Assembly: GCF_011089895.1 (NCBI RefSeq) | Contig: NZ_JAANAT010000003.1 | Location: 434,001 to 498,000 of the forward strand | DNA length: 64,000 nt | Source of the DNA: Mucilaginibacter inviolabilis | Lineage (GTDB): Bacteria; Bacteroidota; Bacteroidia; Sphingobacteriales; Sphingobacteriaceae | Direction of reading: 5' to 3' | Part shown: in pieces, positions 25,870 through 35,141 of the stretch | How the letters are laid out: each line of letters begins with the position of its first letter | Numbering within the stretch: the stretch's first letter is position 1 | Translations under genes and position numbers: made by a program | Notes under the pieces: generated by a model | Database searches by the model: none | Told to the model about the DNA's origin: nothing | Seen by the model: only the letters and a program-made list of their open reading frames with translations

Positions 25870-27336
25870 TTATTTATTGCAAGGTGTGCCATATATGCCA
25901 GCTCTTTGATATTCATAGTTTGCTTGGTTGGTATTATAACTATTTAGTAAAGATTGGTATGCATTAGCGTCTTTATATACATCTTTCATGCCGTTTAAAA
26001 TTATGGCATAGGCATCAGGATCAGATAAAGTGGGATATAGTCCTTGAACAAATGTTTTGATATCACCAACATATTTTTGAGCTATTGCTTGATGTTGTTG
26101 TAGTGCCAGTCCATAATACTCCTTATTGTAATTCATATAAGCATGGAGAATCTCGTGTATTGCAATAATGGTTTTAAATTCCATACTTGCATCTTTTAAC
26201 TGGCCCATATTCAGATTAATAGTTTCATTATATGCACCATTTGCTTTTATTGGTAGGTCTGTTATAGCTGGCGGTGCATTGGGGCTAGTATCACTATAAT
26301 CCTGAAACGTTAAGTTAACTCTATCAGAGCTATTAAAAACATCATTGATAATAAATGCTATTTTTCCGGATAAGTTGCTGTTTATCATGACATCTAAAGT
26401 TGTTTTTAAACAGGAATCTTTCACATCATTTATTACTATGTTGCTAACCAAAATCGGGCAAGTTCCGGGATCTGGTTCCGGAAAACCGCCGGGATCTGAT
26501 GGCGGGTCTGTCGTTCCGGCTGGTGTACAATGCGGTTTGGGTGGAGGCGGTTTATTTCCTCCGCCACTACTGCTACCACCGCCACCAGGCTCGCCAACGC
26601 CTGTACAGGTAGTGTAAAGATATACCTCGCTTACTAAAACGCCATTTTGATAGCTGTCTAAATACCAGGCTATGCAATTGACCTCCACATTTGTTTTTTT
26701 GCCGTTAGTTTGAACACTTTGTACTTTGGGTTTATCTGTTTGCTGGTTTGCTGATGCAGGTATGAGCTGCCCATTTTTATAGGCATATCCGTCTACATAT
26801 TCGCCCTTGGGTGTAAAATAAAGTACCGATCCGCTAAAGTCGGCATCGTGTTTACGATAGGAATTATGTGACAGCTTGCTCAGATCATTGTTTACATAAG
26901 CCGAGTCGGCAGTGACCATCATTACATAGGCCTCGTACTTTTGGCCATCATTCAACAACAAAAAATAATTTCGGCTGTAGCTTTTATTCGATTTAACTGT
27001 CCCAATTAACAAGGCTGTTTCAAATTTAGCACCCGGGTCAACCGGCATCTCAATCACCTGTTTATTGAACCTCGAATAGCTGACAGCATGTTGCCAATCG
27101 GGTTTTATCCATTGGCTTAGGTCGGTAGTTGGGGTGGAAGCCTGAGTCCCCAATTTATTATTCATTGGATAGGTATTTTCATACCAGGTTTTGGCTTTTA
27201 TAACCGTAGGGTCGGAAGCTGCACTTTGCTGATCTGCATGTAAATCTTTTTTACAACTGTTAATCACGGCGGCTATTAAACAAACTGAAATAAATATCAA
27301 TAAGAAATGAAACTTTTTGAACGAGGGTTTAGGCAT
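25870..27336 (-). CDS. Lipoprotein with HExxH motif, putative zincin
   Basis: 488 residues. The lipoprotein signal ends VINSC (Cys28), then KKDLHADQ. Residues 75-245 form an N-terminal domain. A Gly/Ser/Pro-rich linker (about 249-292, with GGGGSSSGGG and PPPPKPHC) follows. The C-terminal domain carries IAIHEILHAYMNY with His394-Glu395...His398, the zinc-protease signature. A third ligand is not certain. It is probably on the outer-membrane surface. It heads a two-gene operon with the TonB-C-like protein. Protease activity is inferred from the motif alone. Confidence 0.7.
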   Translation of the reverse strand: MPKPSFKKFHFLLIFISVCLIAAVINSCKKDLHADQQSAASDPTVIKAKTWYENTYPMNNKLGTQASTPTTDLSQWIKPDWQHAVSYSRFNKQVIEMPVDPGAKFETALLIGTVKSNKSYSRNYFLLLNDGQKYEAYVMMVTADSAYVNNDLSKLSHNSYRKHDADFSGSVLYFTPKGEYVDGYAYKNGQLIPASANQQTDKPKVQSVQTNGKKTNVEVNCIAWYLDSYQNGVLVSEVYLYTTCTGVGEPGGGGSSSGGGNKPPPPKPHCTPAGTTDPPSDPGGFPEPDPGTCPILVSNIVINDVKDSCLKTTLDVMINSNLSGKIAFIINDVFNSSDRVNLTFQDYSDTSPNAPPAITDLPIKANGAYNETINLNMGQLKDASMEFKTIIAIHEILHAYMNYNKEYYGLALQQHQAIAQKYVGDIKTFVQGLYPTLSDPDAYAIILNGMKDVYKDANAYQSLLNSYNTNQANYEYQRAGIYGTPCNK

Positions 27337-27629
27337 AGGAGCAATTTGTTTATTCTTTAAAATAACACCGCTGAATATGTAGTTAATATTTTAACGTGAC
27401 AATAGGTGAAAACACGGTATTTAATGCATGCAAACCTATAAGAACAATAGCCCATATACTTAGCGTTTTTTGAACGCTTATGCATGCGGAGGCAAAAAAC
27501 TTAATGATCAAATTTACTCCCATCTGCTATAAGTAAGCCTGTAAATTAACATTTTGTCACAATGTCAATATCTTGCGTGGGTGGGTAAATCAAATTTCGT
27601 AGTTTAGCGGCGCCCTTAATGTCACTCAA

Positions 27630-29963
27630 ATGTTCTGGAAACATACCGCTTCTTTTATCCTTAAAAACAGACTCATCGTATTTATCTGCGTTTTAGCACT
27701 GAGTGCTTTTATGGGGTTTGAGGCGTCGAAAGTAAAAATAACCTTTAACGGGGGTAAAGTACTACCCGTTACCGATTCGGCCTATATCCGCTATAATCAG
27801 TTTAAACAAACTTTTGGTCAGGATGCCTCCTCAATGGTGCTGGGCATCAAATCTGACAAGATATTTGATAAAGATGTGTTTAACGATTGGTTCCTGATTG
27901 GCAAGCAGCTTAAACAGATCAATGGTGTAAAGGCCGTGGTTTCAGCTGCTAACGTGTACAATTTAGAAAAAGATACCCTGCAGCATCGTTTTGTGGTAAA
28001 GCCATTAGTTACCGGTGTGCTGCCTTCGGTACAGGCGGTTGATAGTGTAAAGCAACAGCTTTTAAACCTGCCATTTTATAAAGGAGTGGTATTGAGTAAC
28101 GATGGTAAGTCGACCTTAATGGCTATTACTTTTGATGATAAAATAATCAACACACCCAAGCGTGTGCCTGTTATTAATAAAATGCTTCAGCTGGGGCAAG
28201 CTTTTGAGCAAAAGCATGGCATTAAGGTACATTACTCGGGGCTGCCGCTCATCCGTACCGTTGTAGGCGATTTAGTGGCGCATGAGTTTTCCATGTTCCT
28301 GGGGCTGTCTATATTAATTACGGCTATCATTCTGCTTATCTTTTTCCGTTCGTTTTTTCCGGTAATATTCCCTGTGCTTATTGTGGTGCTGGGGGTACTG
28401 TGGAGCCTGGGCATCCTGTATATGATGCACTATGAAATGACCATTTTAACCGGCATCATCCCGCCGCTGGTGGTGGTTATCGGTATCCCGAACACTATTT
28501 TTATCCTCAATAAATACTACCACGAGTTTGAAATATCGGGCAATAAAATGGATGCTTTGGCCATAGCGCTCGAAAAAGCAGGTATCACTACTTTTATTGC
28601 CAACATTACTACTGCCATTGGTTTTGGCGTATTGTGCTTTACCAACAGCGAACTCTTGACCCAGTTTGGTTTGGTGGCTTCGCTGGGGATACTATCCACC
28701 TTTGCTTTGAGCCTGATATTGGTACCCATTGTATTCAGTTACCTGCCGGCACCAAAAAAGCAAACCGGTATTAAGGATAGTAAATGGATGAAAGCTTTAT
28801 TGATTAAGCTGGATACCCTGGTGCATCAAAAACGTAAAGCTATCTATATCATTACGCTGGTGCTGGTAGTTATCTCGGCGGTGGGCATTTATCACATCAA
28901 TATCAATGGTTATGTGGTTGATGACCTTCCGCAGCATAATAACACGCTGGAAGATCTGAAGTTTTTTGAATCGAATTTTAACGGAGTATTGCCGCTTGAG
29001 GTAAGTATCGATACCAAACGGAAAAATGGTGTAGTGAACCAGGCGGTGATCCGCAAGGTAGAGAAACTGGAAAAGCTGATCTCCTCGTACCCGCAATTCA
29101 GCCGTTCCATTTCCCTCATCCAGGTATTAAAATTCTCTACCCAGGCATTCTATGGCGGCAACCCGGAATACTATCGTTTGCCCGATGGTTTGGAGCAAAA
29201 TTTTATACTCAACTACGCCGCTAATTCGGGTAAAAATACATCTGGAGCGCTGAATACCTACCTGGATAAGGATCACCGGATAACCCGGGTAACCTTTGAA
29301 ATGGTGGACGCCGGGTCAAAAAAAATGAACGTGGTACTGGCCGAGCTGCAACCCCGTATCGATTCGATATTTAACCCTAAAAAGTTTCATGTAGAGCTTA
29401 CCGGCTCCAGCATTATTTTTATAAAGGGTACCAATTACCTGCTTAAAAACCTGTACGAAAGTTTGGCCTGGGCTATTTTTCTGATAGCCGGGGTGATGTG
29501 GATATTATTCAGAGGGGTAAAAATGATAGCCATTTCGCTGGTGCCCAACCTGGTACCGCTGATTATTACGGCAGGTATCATGGGCTTTTTTGGAATCCCA
29601 TTGAAACCATCAACCATATTGATATTCAGCATAGCGATGGGTATCTCGTCCGATCAGACTATTTATTTTATTACCCGTTACCGTCACGAGCTGCGTTATA
29701 CACGTAAAGGGATATCGCGCATTGTGTCTGATACCATACGCGAAACCGGGGTAAGCATGATATTTATCGCTACGGTACTGTTTTTTGGTTTCGGCATATT
29801 CGCGGTATCCAAATTCGGCGGCACCGTAGCTCTGGGTATATTATTATCCATAACGCTGCTGGTAGCCATGATTAGTAACCTCACGCTGCTTCCTGCTTTT
29901 TTACTGAGCCTGGATGGCGGTGTCGATCGTAAAAAAATAAAAGGACCGGATATTGAGGAGTAA
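27630..29963 (+). CDS. RND/MMPL-family membrane transporter
   Basis: 777 residues with the duplicated RND architecture. One membrane helix (residues 10-28) and a periplasmic loop are followed by five helices (220-370). A second helix near 400, a second loop and five helices (620-765) complete it. Marks include FRSFFPVIFPVLIVVLGVLW and NTIFILNKYYHEF in the first half, and ILIFSIAMGISSDQTIYFIT in the second. It resembles the single-subunit, proton-driven MMPL/hopanoid-type exporters more than tripartite HAE1 pumps. No membrane-fusion protein or TolC gene is adjacent. It probably exports a lipid or hydrophobic compound (inference). Confidence 0.88.
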   Translation: MFWKHTASFILKNRLIVFICVLALSAFMGFEASKVKITFNGGKVLPVTDSAYIRYNQFKQTFGQDASSMVLGIKSDKIFDKDVFNDWFLIGKQLKQINGVKAVVSAANVYNLEKDTLQHRFVVKPLVTGVLPSVQAVDSVKQQLLNLPFYKGVVLSNDGKSTLMAITFDDKIINTPKRVPVINKMLQLGQAFEQKHGIKVHYSGLPLIRTVVGDLVAHEFSMFLGLSILITAIILLIFFRSFFPVIFPVLIVVLGVLWSLGILYMMHYEMTILTGIIPPLVVVIGIPNTIFILNKYYHEFEISGNKMDALAIALEKAGITTFIANITTAIGFGVLCFTNSELLTQFGLVASLGILSTFALSLILVPIVFSYLPAPKKQTGIKDSKWMKALLIKLDTLVHQKRKAIYIITLVLVVISAVGIYHININGYVVDDLPQHNNTLEDLKFFESNFNGVLPLEVSIDTKRKNGVVNQAVIRKVEKLEKLISSYPQFSRSISLIQVLKFSTQAFYGGNPEYYRLPDGLEQNFILNYAANSGKNTSGALNTYLDKDHRITRVTFEMVDAGSKKMNVVLAELQPRIDSIFNPKKFHVELTGSSIIFIKGTNYLLKNLYESLAWAIFLIAGVMWILFRGVKMIAISLVPNLVPLIITAGIMGFFGIPLKPSTILIFSIAMGISSDQTIYFITRYRHELRYTRKGISRIVSDTIRETGVSMIFIATVLFFGFGIFAVSKFGGTVALGILLSITLLVAMISNLTLLPAFLLSLDGGVDRKKIKGPDIEE

Positions 29964-29965
29964 CA

Positions 29966-30050
29966 CCTCTCCTAAATCCTCTCCAAAGGAAAGGTAAATA
30001 AATACAAACGCAAATCAGAACCCTCACCCTTTAGGGGAGGGCAGTGAGGG
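29966..30050. repeat. Short palindromic spacer element
   Basis: CCTCTCCTAAATCCTCTCC at the left, then CCCTCACCCTTTAGGGGAGG with CAGTGAGGGG at the right, where CCCTCA/TGAGGG and CCCT/AGGGG can pair. It fills the whole gap between the transporter and the SDR gene. Confidence 0.5.
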
Positions 30051-30054
30051 GCAT

Positions 30055-30831
30055 ATGGATCTTAAACTCAACAACAAAGTAGCTGTAATATTAGCAGCCA
30101 GTAAAGGATTAGGAAAGGCTGTAGCAATAGCTTTATCTGCCGAAGGCGCAAGGGTGATCATTGGCTCACGCGATGAAGAGGCGTTGAATAAAACAGCCGC
30201 CGAAATAAAAGCGCTTACCGGCAATGAGGTAATCCCTATCCCTGTTGATGTTTCCAAAGCCGACGAGATAGAAGCGTTTATTAATAAAGCCGCAAATGCT
30301 TTTGGGCGGATAGATATTTTGCTGAACAATGCTGGCGGCCCTCCGTTTGATAAATTCGAGAACTTTGACGACGAGCAATGGCAAAAAGCTTTTGACCTTA
30401 ACCTGTTAAGCGTTGCGCGTTTCAGTCGCCTGGTATTGCCGCATATGCAAAAAACAGGCAGCGGGCGCATCATCAACATTGTGAGCGTTTCGGTAAAGGC
30501 GGTGTTGGGTGCTTCGGTGCTGTCAACCGCAATGCGGATGGGCGTAGTGGGGATGGCTAAACTGATGGCCGATGAATTTGGTCCGTACAATATCACCGTA
30601 AATAATGTGGCGCCCGGATTGATCCTGACCGACAGGATAAAACATACTTTACCCAAAGATGTGGACCCCGAGCAGGCTATAAAAGACCGGGCCAAAAGCA
30701 TACCGCTTGGCCGTATCGGTAAGCCCGAAGAGTTGGCCGCGCTGGTGACCTTCCTGGCATCAGATCAGGCCGCTTACATCAGCGGTACTACTATACCCGT
30801 TGATGGTGGGGCCAGCAGGAGTATCTATTAA
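30055..30831 (+). CDS. SDR-family protein with altered catalytic residues
   Basis: 258 residues with the Rossmann layout of short-chain dehydrogenases: AASKGLGKA in place of TGxxxGxG, NNAG at 91-94, NIVSVS at the active serine and PGLILTDR. The normal YxxxK pair is missing; the aligned segment reads STAMRMGVVGMAK, so Tyr and Lys are replaced by Ser and Arg. This agrees with the 3-oxoacyl-ACP-reductase-like subgroup (BKR-like SDR) noted for an imperfect tetrad. It may still bind NAD(P)H or may use another mechanism. The stop overlaps that of a converging small gene. Confidence 0.85.
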   Translation: MDLKLNNKVAVILAASKGLGKAVAIALSAEGARVIIGSRDEEALNKTAAEIKALTGNEVIPIPVDVSKADEIEAFINKAANAFGRIDILLNNAGGPPFDKFENFDDEQWQKAFDLNLLSVARFSRLVLPHMQKTGSGRIINIVSVSVKAVLGASVLSTAMRMGVVGMAKLMADEFGPYNITVNNVAPGLILTDRIKHTLPKDVDPEQAIKDRAKSIPLGRIGKPEELAALVTFLASDQAAYISGTTIPVDGGASRSIY

Positions 30832-31028
30832 TTCAGCGCCTGTTGGTTTTTAGAAGATTTGCCTTTTTTAAAAAGAGATATCAGGCCGCCTATGAACGCA
30901 ACCGAGGTAAGGCCCATCACAAAACTGGCCCATTTATCAATGGTAGAATGATCGGCGCTTTGCAGGCTAATGATTAAAGCGGTGATAAATATAATTCCCG
31001 AAATAATGATATATGTTTTGGATTTCAT
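30828..31028 (-). CDS. Two-helix small membrane protein
   Basis: 66 residues with hydrophobic segments TYIIISGIIFITALIISL and WASFVMGLTSVAFIGGLISL and a basic tail (KKGKSSKN). The layout and size match the neighbour at 31088, suggesting a tandem pair. Function unknown. Confidence 0.6.
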   Translation of the reverse strand: MKSKTYIIISGIIFITALIISLQSADHSTIDKWASFVMGLTSVAFIGGLISLFKKGKSSKNQQALN

Positions 31029-31087
31029 CTGGTGCTTTTTTTAAGTATATAAAGATATAATTTTATGGCCGCCTAAAAAATACCGGA

Positions 31088-31291
31088 TCAGGCACCTTTT
31101 TTTGTTTCCCGTAAGTAATCAATAACCAGGGTGATAATACTGATGATACCGGCTATGGTTAGGCCCAGCGCGGCACCCTGAACAAGGTCTTTCCAGCCCG
31201 AATGGAATAAAGCAGGGATAGCCATTGACGCCGAAAACAAGATCACGGCAATCAATAACATCAATACTGTACGCCTTACTTTATTTTTCAT
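31088..31291 (-). CDS. Two-helix small membrane protein, related in layout to its neighbour
   Basis: 67 residues: TVLMLLIAVILFSASMAI, then WKDLVQGAALGLTIAGII and a charged tail (DYLRETKKGA). Like the protein at 30828 it has a polar loop with W/K before the second helix. The two lie in the same orientation 59 bp apart and may be co-transcribed. Function unknown. Confidence 0.6.
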   Translation of the reverse strand: MKNKVRRTVLMLLIAVILFSASMAIPALFHSGWKDLVQGAALGLTIAGIISIITLVIDYLRETKKGA

Positions 31292-31325
31292 TCGTCCAAA
31301 TTAAAAAAATCATTTATAATTTCCG

Positions 31326-31333
31326 TATTTTTG
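31326..31333 (+). promoter_or_regulatory. -7 box TATTTTTG of the ileS operon
   Basis: Exact TAnnTTTG match about 30 bp before the ileS start; no clear -33 box. Confidence 0.5.
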
Positions 31334-31364
31334 CAACCTCTAAAAATTGAGGTGAACTATATAC

Positions 31365-34300
31365 ATGTATAAGGAATATAAGCAGTTAAACCTATCGCAA
31401 ACAGGCAAAGAGATACTGGAGTTTTGGAAGCAGAACAACATATTTGGCAAAAGTATCAGCAGTCGTCCGGCAAATAACCCCTACACGTTTTACGAAGGGC
31501 CGCCGAGCGCTAATGGTATGCCCGGTATTCACCACGTGATGGCGCGTTCCATAAAGGATATTTTTTGCCGTTATAAAACGTTAAAAGGTTTCCAGGTAAA
31601 GCGTAAAGGCGGTTGGGATACCCATGGCTTGCCTATTGAACTTGCCGTTGAAAAAGCTTTAGGGATAACCAAAGATGATATTGGTAAAAAGATAAGCGTT
31701 AAAGATTATAACGATGCTTGCCGCAAGGAAGTAATGCGCTATACCGACGTTTGGAACGACCTGACCGAAAAAATGGGTTACTGGGTTGATCTTGACGATC
31801 CCTATGTTACCTATGAAAACGAATATATTGAAAGCCTTTGGTGGATACTGAAGGAGTTTTATAAAAAAGATCTTTTATACAAAGGTTACACGGTACAGCC
31901 ATACTCGCCAAAATCGGGTACCGGTTTGAGCTCACACGAGTTAAATCAGCCGGGTACCTACAAAATGGTAAAGGATACTTCGATAGTAGCCCAGTTCCAT
32001 TTAAAGAACGATCAGCAGCATCCCCTGATTCCTGTTTTATTTGAGGATGTAAACGAGGATACCGCGATACTGGCCTGGACAACCACTCCATGGACACTGC
32101 CATCAAACTGCGCACTGGCCATTGGCGAAAATATTGATTACGTAAAGATCCGCACTTTTAACCCTTATATTTATGAACCGGTGAGCGTAGTGCTTGCCAA
32201 AGCATTGGTAGGCAAATACTTTAAAGCCGAAGGTGAAAAAGCTTCGTTTCAGGATTATAAAGGTGGTGATAAAATTATTCCCTGGGAAGTAAGAGCCGAG
32301 TTTAAAGGCGTTGAGCTGATTGGTTTGCGTTATCACCAGCTGATGCCTTACGTGAGCAATGAAAACCTGGAGAAAAATGCGTTCCGTGTGATCCCTGCCG
32401 ACTTTGTGACTACCGAAGATGGTACAGGTATCGTGCACACCGCTTCTATATTTGGAGCGGATGACTTCAGGGCCTGTAAAGAACAAAACGTGCCATCGGT
32501 AATGGTATTGGATGAAACAGGGAAAGAAGTTCCACTGGTTAACAAACAGGGTCGTTTTGTTGATGAAGTAACCGATTTTGCCGGTCGCTACGTTAAAGAA
32601 GAATACTATAGTGATGCAGAACGTGCCGAGCCTGGTTTTAAGGCAACGGATGTACTCATCTCTATCAAACTGAAAGAAGACAATAAAGCGTTTGACGTTA
32701 AAAAATATGAGCACAGCTACCCGCACTCATGGCGTTCAGACGAACCGATATTATATTACCCGCTCGATAGCTGGTTTATCCGTACCACCGCGGTAAAGGA
32801 TAAAATGGTGGAGCTCAACAAAACCATCAACTGGAAACCGGAGTCAACCGGTACAGGTCGTTTTGGTAACTGGCTGGAAAACCTGGTCGACTGGAACCTG
32901 TCGCGTTCACGTTACTGGGGTACACCGCTACCTATCTGGCGCGAGGAAAACGGCTCAGAAGAAAAATGTATCGGCTCCATAGCCGAGCTGAATGCCGAGA
33001 TTGAAAAATCAATTGCGGCCGGTTTTATGCCTGCAGGTTTTAAACTGGAAGATATGCACCGCCCTTATGTGGATGATGTGATCCTGACCTCGGCTGCCGG
33101 TAACAAAATGTTCCGCGAGCCCGATCTGATCGACGTTTGGTTTGATTCGGGCGCTATGCCTTACGCGCAATGGCACTTCCCTTTTGAAAACAAAGAAGAA
33201 TTTGCTGCTGCCTACCCTGCCGATTTTATTGCCGAAGGGGTTGACCAAACCCGTGGCTGGTTCTTTACCCTGCACGCTATAGCCGTAATGCTGAGCGAAT
33301 GCAGCGATGAAGTAAAGGCGGTAAATGCCAAAGTGGGCAACAAGGGTATCTCCTTCAAAAATGTGGTTTCGAACGGTTTGGTGCTGGATAAAAACGGCAA
33401 CAAAATGTCAAAACGTTTAGGAAATGCCGTTGATCCGTTCTCTACCATCGAACAATACGGTGCCGACGCTGCCCGCTGGTACATGATCAGCAATGCCGCC
33501 CCATGGGACAATCTTAAATTTAATGAAGAAGGTATTGACGAGGTGCGCCGTAAGTTTTTTGGTACGCTGTACAACTCTTACTCCTTCTTTGTGCTGTATG
33601 CCAATATCGATCAGTTTAGATACAGCGAGCCCGAAATAGCCTTGGCACAACGCCCGGAAATTGACCGTTGGGTAATATCGTTACTTAATACCTTGAGCCG
33701 CGAGGTTGATGGTTTTTATGCCGATTATGAGCCAACAAAAGCTGCCCGTGCCATACAGGAATTTGTGGATGCGCATTTTAGCAACTGGTATATCCGCTTA
33801 AGCCGCCGCCGTTTTTGGAAATCAGATAACTCCGACGATAAACTGTCGGCATATCAAACATTGTATACCTGCTTAATTACCATTAGCAAATTAATGGCGC
33901 CTGTAGCTCCGTTCTTTGCCGATAGTTTATATAAAGATCTGAACAAGGTTACCGGTAAAGAGGAATTTGAATCGGTACACCTGGCATATTTCCCAACCTA
34001 CCATGATGAGTTGGTTGATGCGGATCTGGAAGAGCGTATGCAGCTGGCGCAGGATGTATCGTCATTGGTGTTGTCATTACGTAAAAAGATCGAAATCCCG
34101 GTGCGCAGACCGCTCAGCAAAATATTATTACCTATATTGGACAAGGGCTTTAAGCAGCATGTGGAGCAGGTAAAAGAATTGATCTTGTCTGAAACCAACA
34201 TTAAGGATATTGAGTATATTACCGATACCGCAGGCATTATTAAAAAGAAAATAAAGCCAAACTTTAAGGCCTTAGGTCAAAAAGTAGGTAAGGATATGAA

Positions 34301-34757
34301 GGCTGTGGCAGAGGCTATAAATAATTTTTCACAGGATGATATAACCAGACTGGAAAGTGATGGTGGTGTTAATGTGCTTGATAACAAGTATTTAATACAG
34401 GTTGCTGATGTAGAAATTATTGCAGAAGATGTTCCCGGATGGCAAGTTGCAAATTTGGGAAAACTAACTGTGGCTTTAGATGTTACCATAACCAATGAAT
34501 TAAAAGAGGAGGGGATTGCGAGAGAGTTGATAAACCGTATCCAGAACCTGCGTAAAACAAAAGGTTTTGAAGTAACTGATAAGATTAATGTGAGCATTAG
34601 CGAACATCCTTATATCAGCGAAGCGGTAAAAAATAATTTATCCTATATTTGCGCCGAAATTTTAGCCGAGAGCATAGTGCTTGACGCTCAGTTAAATGAA
34701 GGTGACAAGGTAGAGATTGACGGAAATGAAATTTTTATTGTTATTAGTAAAGTATAA
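31365..34757 (+). CDS. ileS: Isoleucyl-tRNA synthetase
   Basis: 1130 residues, the length of the eukaryotic-like (type 2) IleRS typical of Bacteroidota. The class I signature is in GPPSANGMPGIHHVMARS (residues 45-62), with GWDTHGLPIELAVEK after it. The editing domain has TTPWTLPSNCALAIG; the KMSKR loop is at 680-684. WFDSGAMPYAQWHFPF and DQTRGWFFTLH complete the core. It charges tRNA-Ile in the cytoplasm. Type 2 enzymes are often less sensitive to mupirocin (family knowledge). Its stop directly abuts the next ATG. Confidence 0.97.
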   Translation: MYKEYKQLNLSQTGKEILEFWKQNNIFGKSISSRPANNPYTFYEGPPSANGMPGIHHVMARSIKDIFCRYKTLKGFQVKRKGGWDTHGLPIELAVEKALGITKDDIGKKISVKDYNDACRKEVMRYTDVWNDLTEKMGYWVDLDDPYVTYENEYIESLWWILKEFYKKDLLYKGYTVQPYSPKSGTGLSSHELNQPGTYKMVKDTSIVAQFHLKNDQQHPLIPVLFEDVNEDTAILAWTTTPWTLPSNCALAIGENIDYVKIRTFNPYIYEPVSVVLAKALVGKYFKAEGEKASFQDYKGGDKIIPWEVRAEFKGVELIGLRYHQLMPYVSNENLEKNAFRVIPADFVTTEDGTGIVHTASIFGADDFRACKEQNVPSVMVLDETGKEVPLVNKQGRFVDEVTDFAGRYVKEEYYSDAERAEPGFKATDVLISIKLKEDNKAFDVKKYEHSYPHSWRSDEPILYYPLDSWFIRTTAVKDKMVELNKTINWKPESTGTGRFGNWLENLVDWNLSRSRYWGTPLPIWREENGSEEKCIGSIAELNAEIEKSIAAGFMPAGFKLEDMHRPYVDDVILTSAAGNKMFREPDLIDVWFDSGAMPYAQWHFPFENKEEFAAAYPADFIAEGVDQTRGWFFTLHAIAVMLSECSDEVKAVNAKVGNKGISFKNVVSNGLVLDKNGNKMSKRLGNAVDPFSTIEQYGADAARWYMISNAAPWDNLKFNEEGIDEVRRKFFGTLYNSYSFFVLYANIDQFRYSEPEIALAQRPEIDRWVISLLNTLSREVDGFYADYEPTKAARAIQEFVDAHFSNWYIRLSRRRFWKSDNSDDKLSAYQTLYTCLITISKLMAPVAPFFADSLYKDLNKVTGKEEFESVHLAYFPTYHDELVDADLEERMQLAQDVSSLVLSLRKKIEIPVRRPLSKILLPILDKGFKQHVEQVKELILSETNIKDIEYITDTAGIIKKKIKPNFKALGQKVGKDMKAVAEAINNFSQDDITRLESDGGVNVLDNKYLIQVADVEIIAEDVPGWQVANLGKLTVALDVTITNELKEEGIARELINRIQNLRKTKGFEVTDKINVSISEHPYISEAVKNNLSYICAEILAESIVLDAQLNEGDKVEIDGNEIFIVISKV

Positions 34758-35141
34758 ATGAAAGTAGAAAACGAAAAAACCAGATATTCTGAATCGGACC
34801 TGCAAGAGTTTAAAACTCTTATTCTTGATAAACTGCGTATTGCCAAAGAAGAGTTAAACTCGCTGGCAACTTCGTTAAGCTCGCCAAATGCGAACGGAAC
34901 TGATGATACTGCCGGTACTTATAAAACATTGGAAGATGGCTCGGCCACACTGGAAAAAGAACAAATTAACCAGTTAGCTGCCCGTCAGAAAAAATTTATT
35001 GACCAGTTAGAAGCTGCCCTGGTGCGTATTGAAAACAAAACTTACGGTATTTGCCGCGAAACCGGTAAACTGATACCCAAGGAGCGTTTGCGCGCCGTGC
35101 CGCACACCACCTTGACTATGGAAGCTAAATTAAAGCAATAA
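34758..35141 (+). CDS. TraR/DksA-family protein lacking most zinc-finger cysteines
   Basis: 127 residues. The N-terminal coiled coil (about 10-90) has RIAKEELNSLATSLSS and LEKEQINQLAARQKKF. The C-terminal globule TYGICRETGKLIPKERLRAV matches the DksA finger, but only Cys99 of four cysteines remains; the second pair is replaced in HTTLTMEAK. It is expected to act in the secondary channel of RNA polymerase, without needing zinc. It is placed without spacing between ileS and lspA, so translation is tightly coupled. Confidence 0.9.
   Translation: MKVENEKTRYSESDLQEFKTLILDKLRIAKEELNSLATSLSSPNANGTDDTAGTYKTLEDGSATLEKEQINQLAARQKKFIDQLEAALVRIENKTYGICRETGKLIPKERLRAVPHTTLTMEAKLKQ

Noticed and set aside
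32103..32726. 207-codon minus-strand frame inside ileS
   Set aside because: Antisense shadow of a strongly supported synthetase gene.
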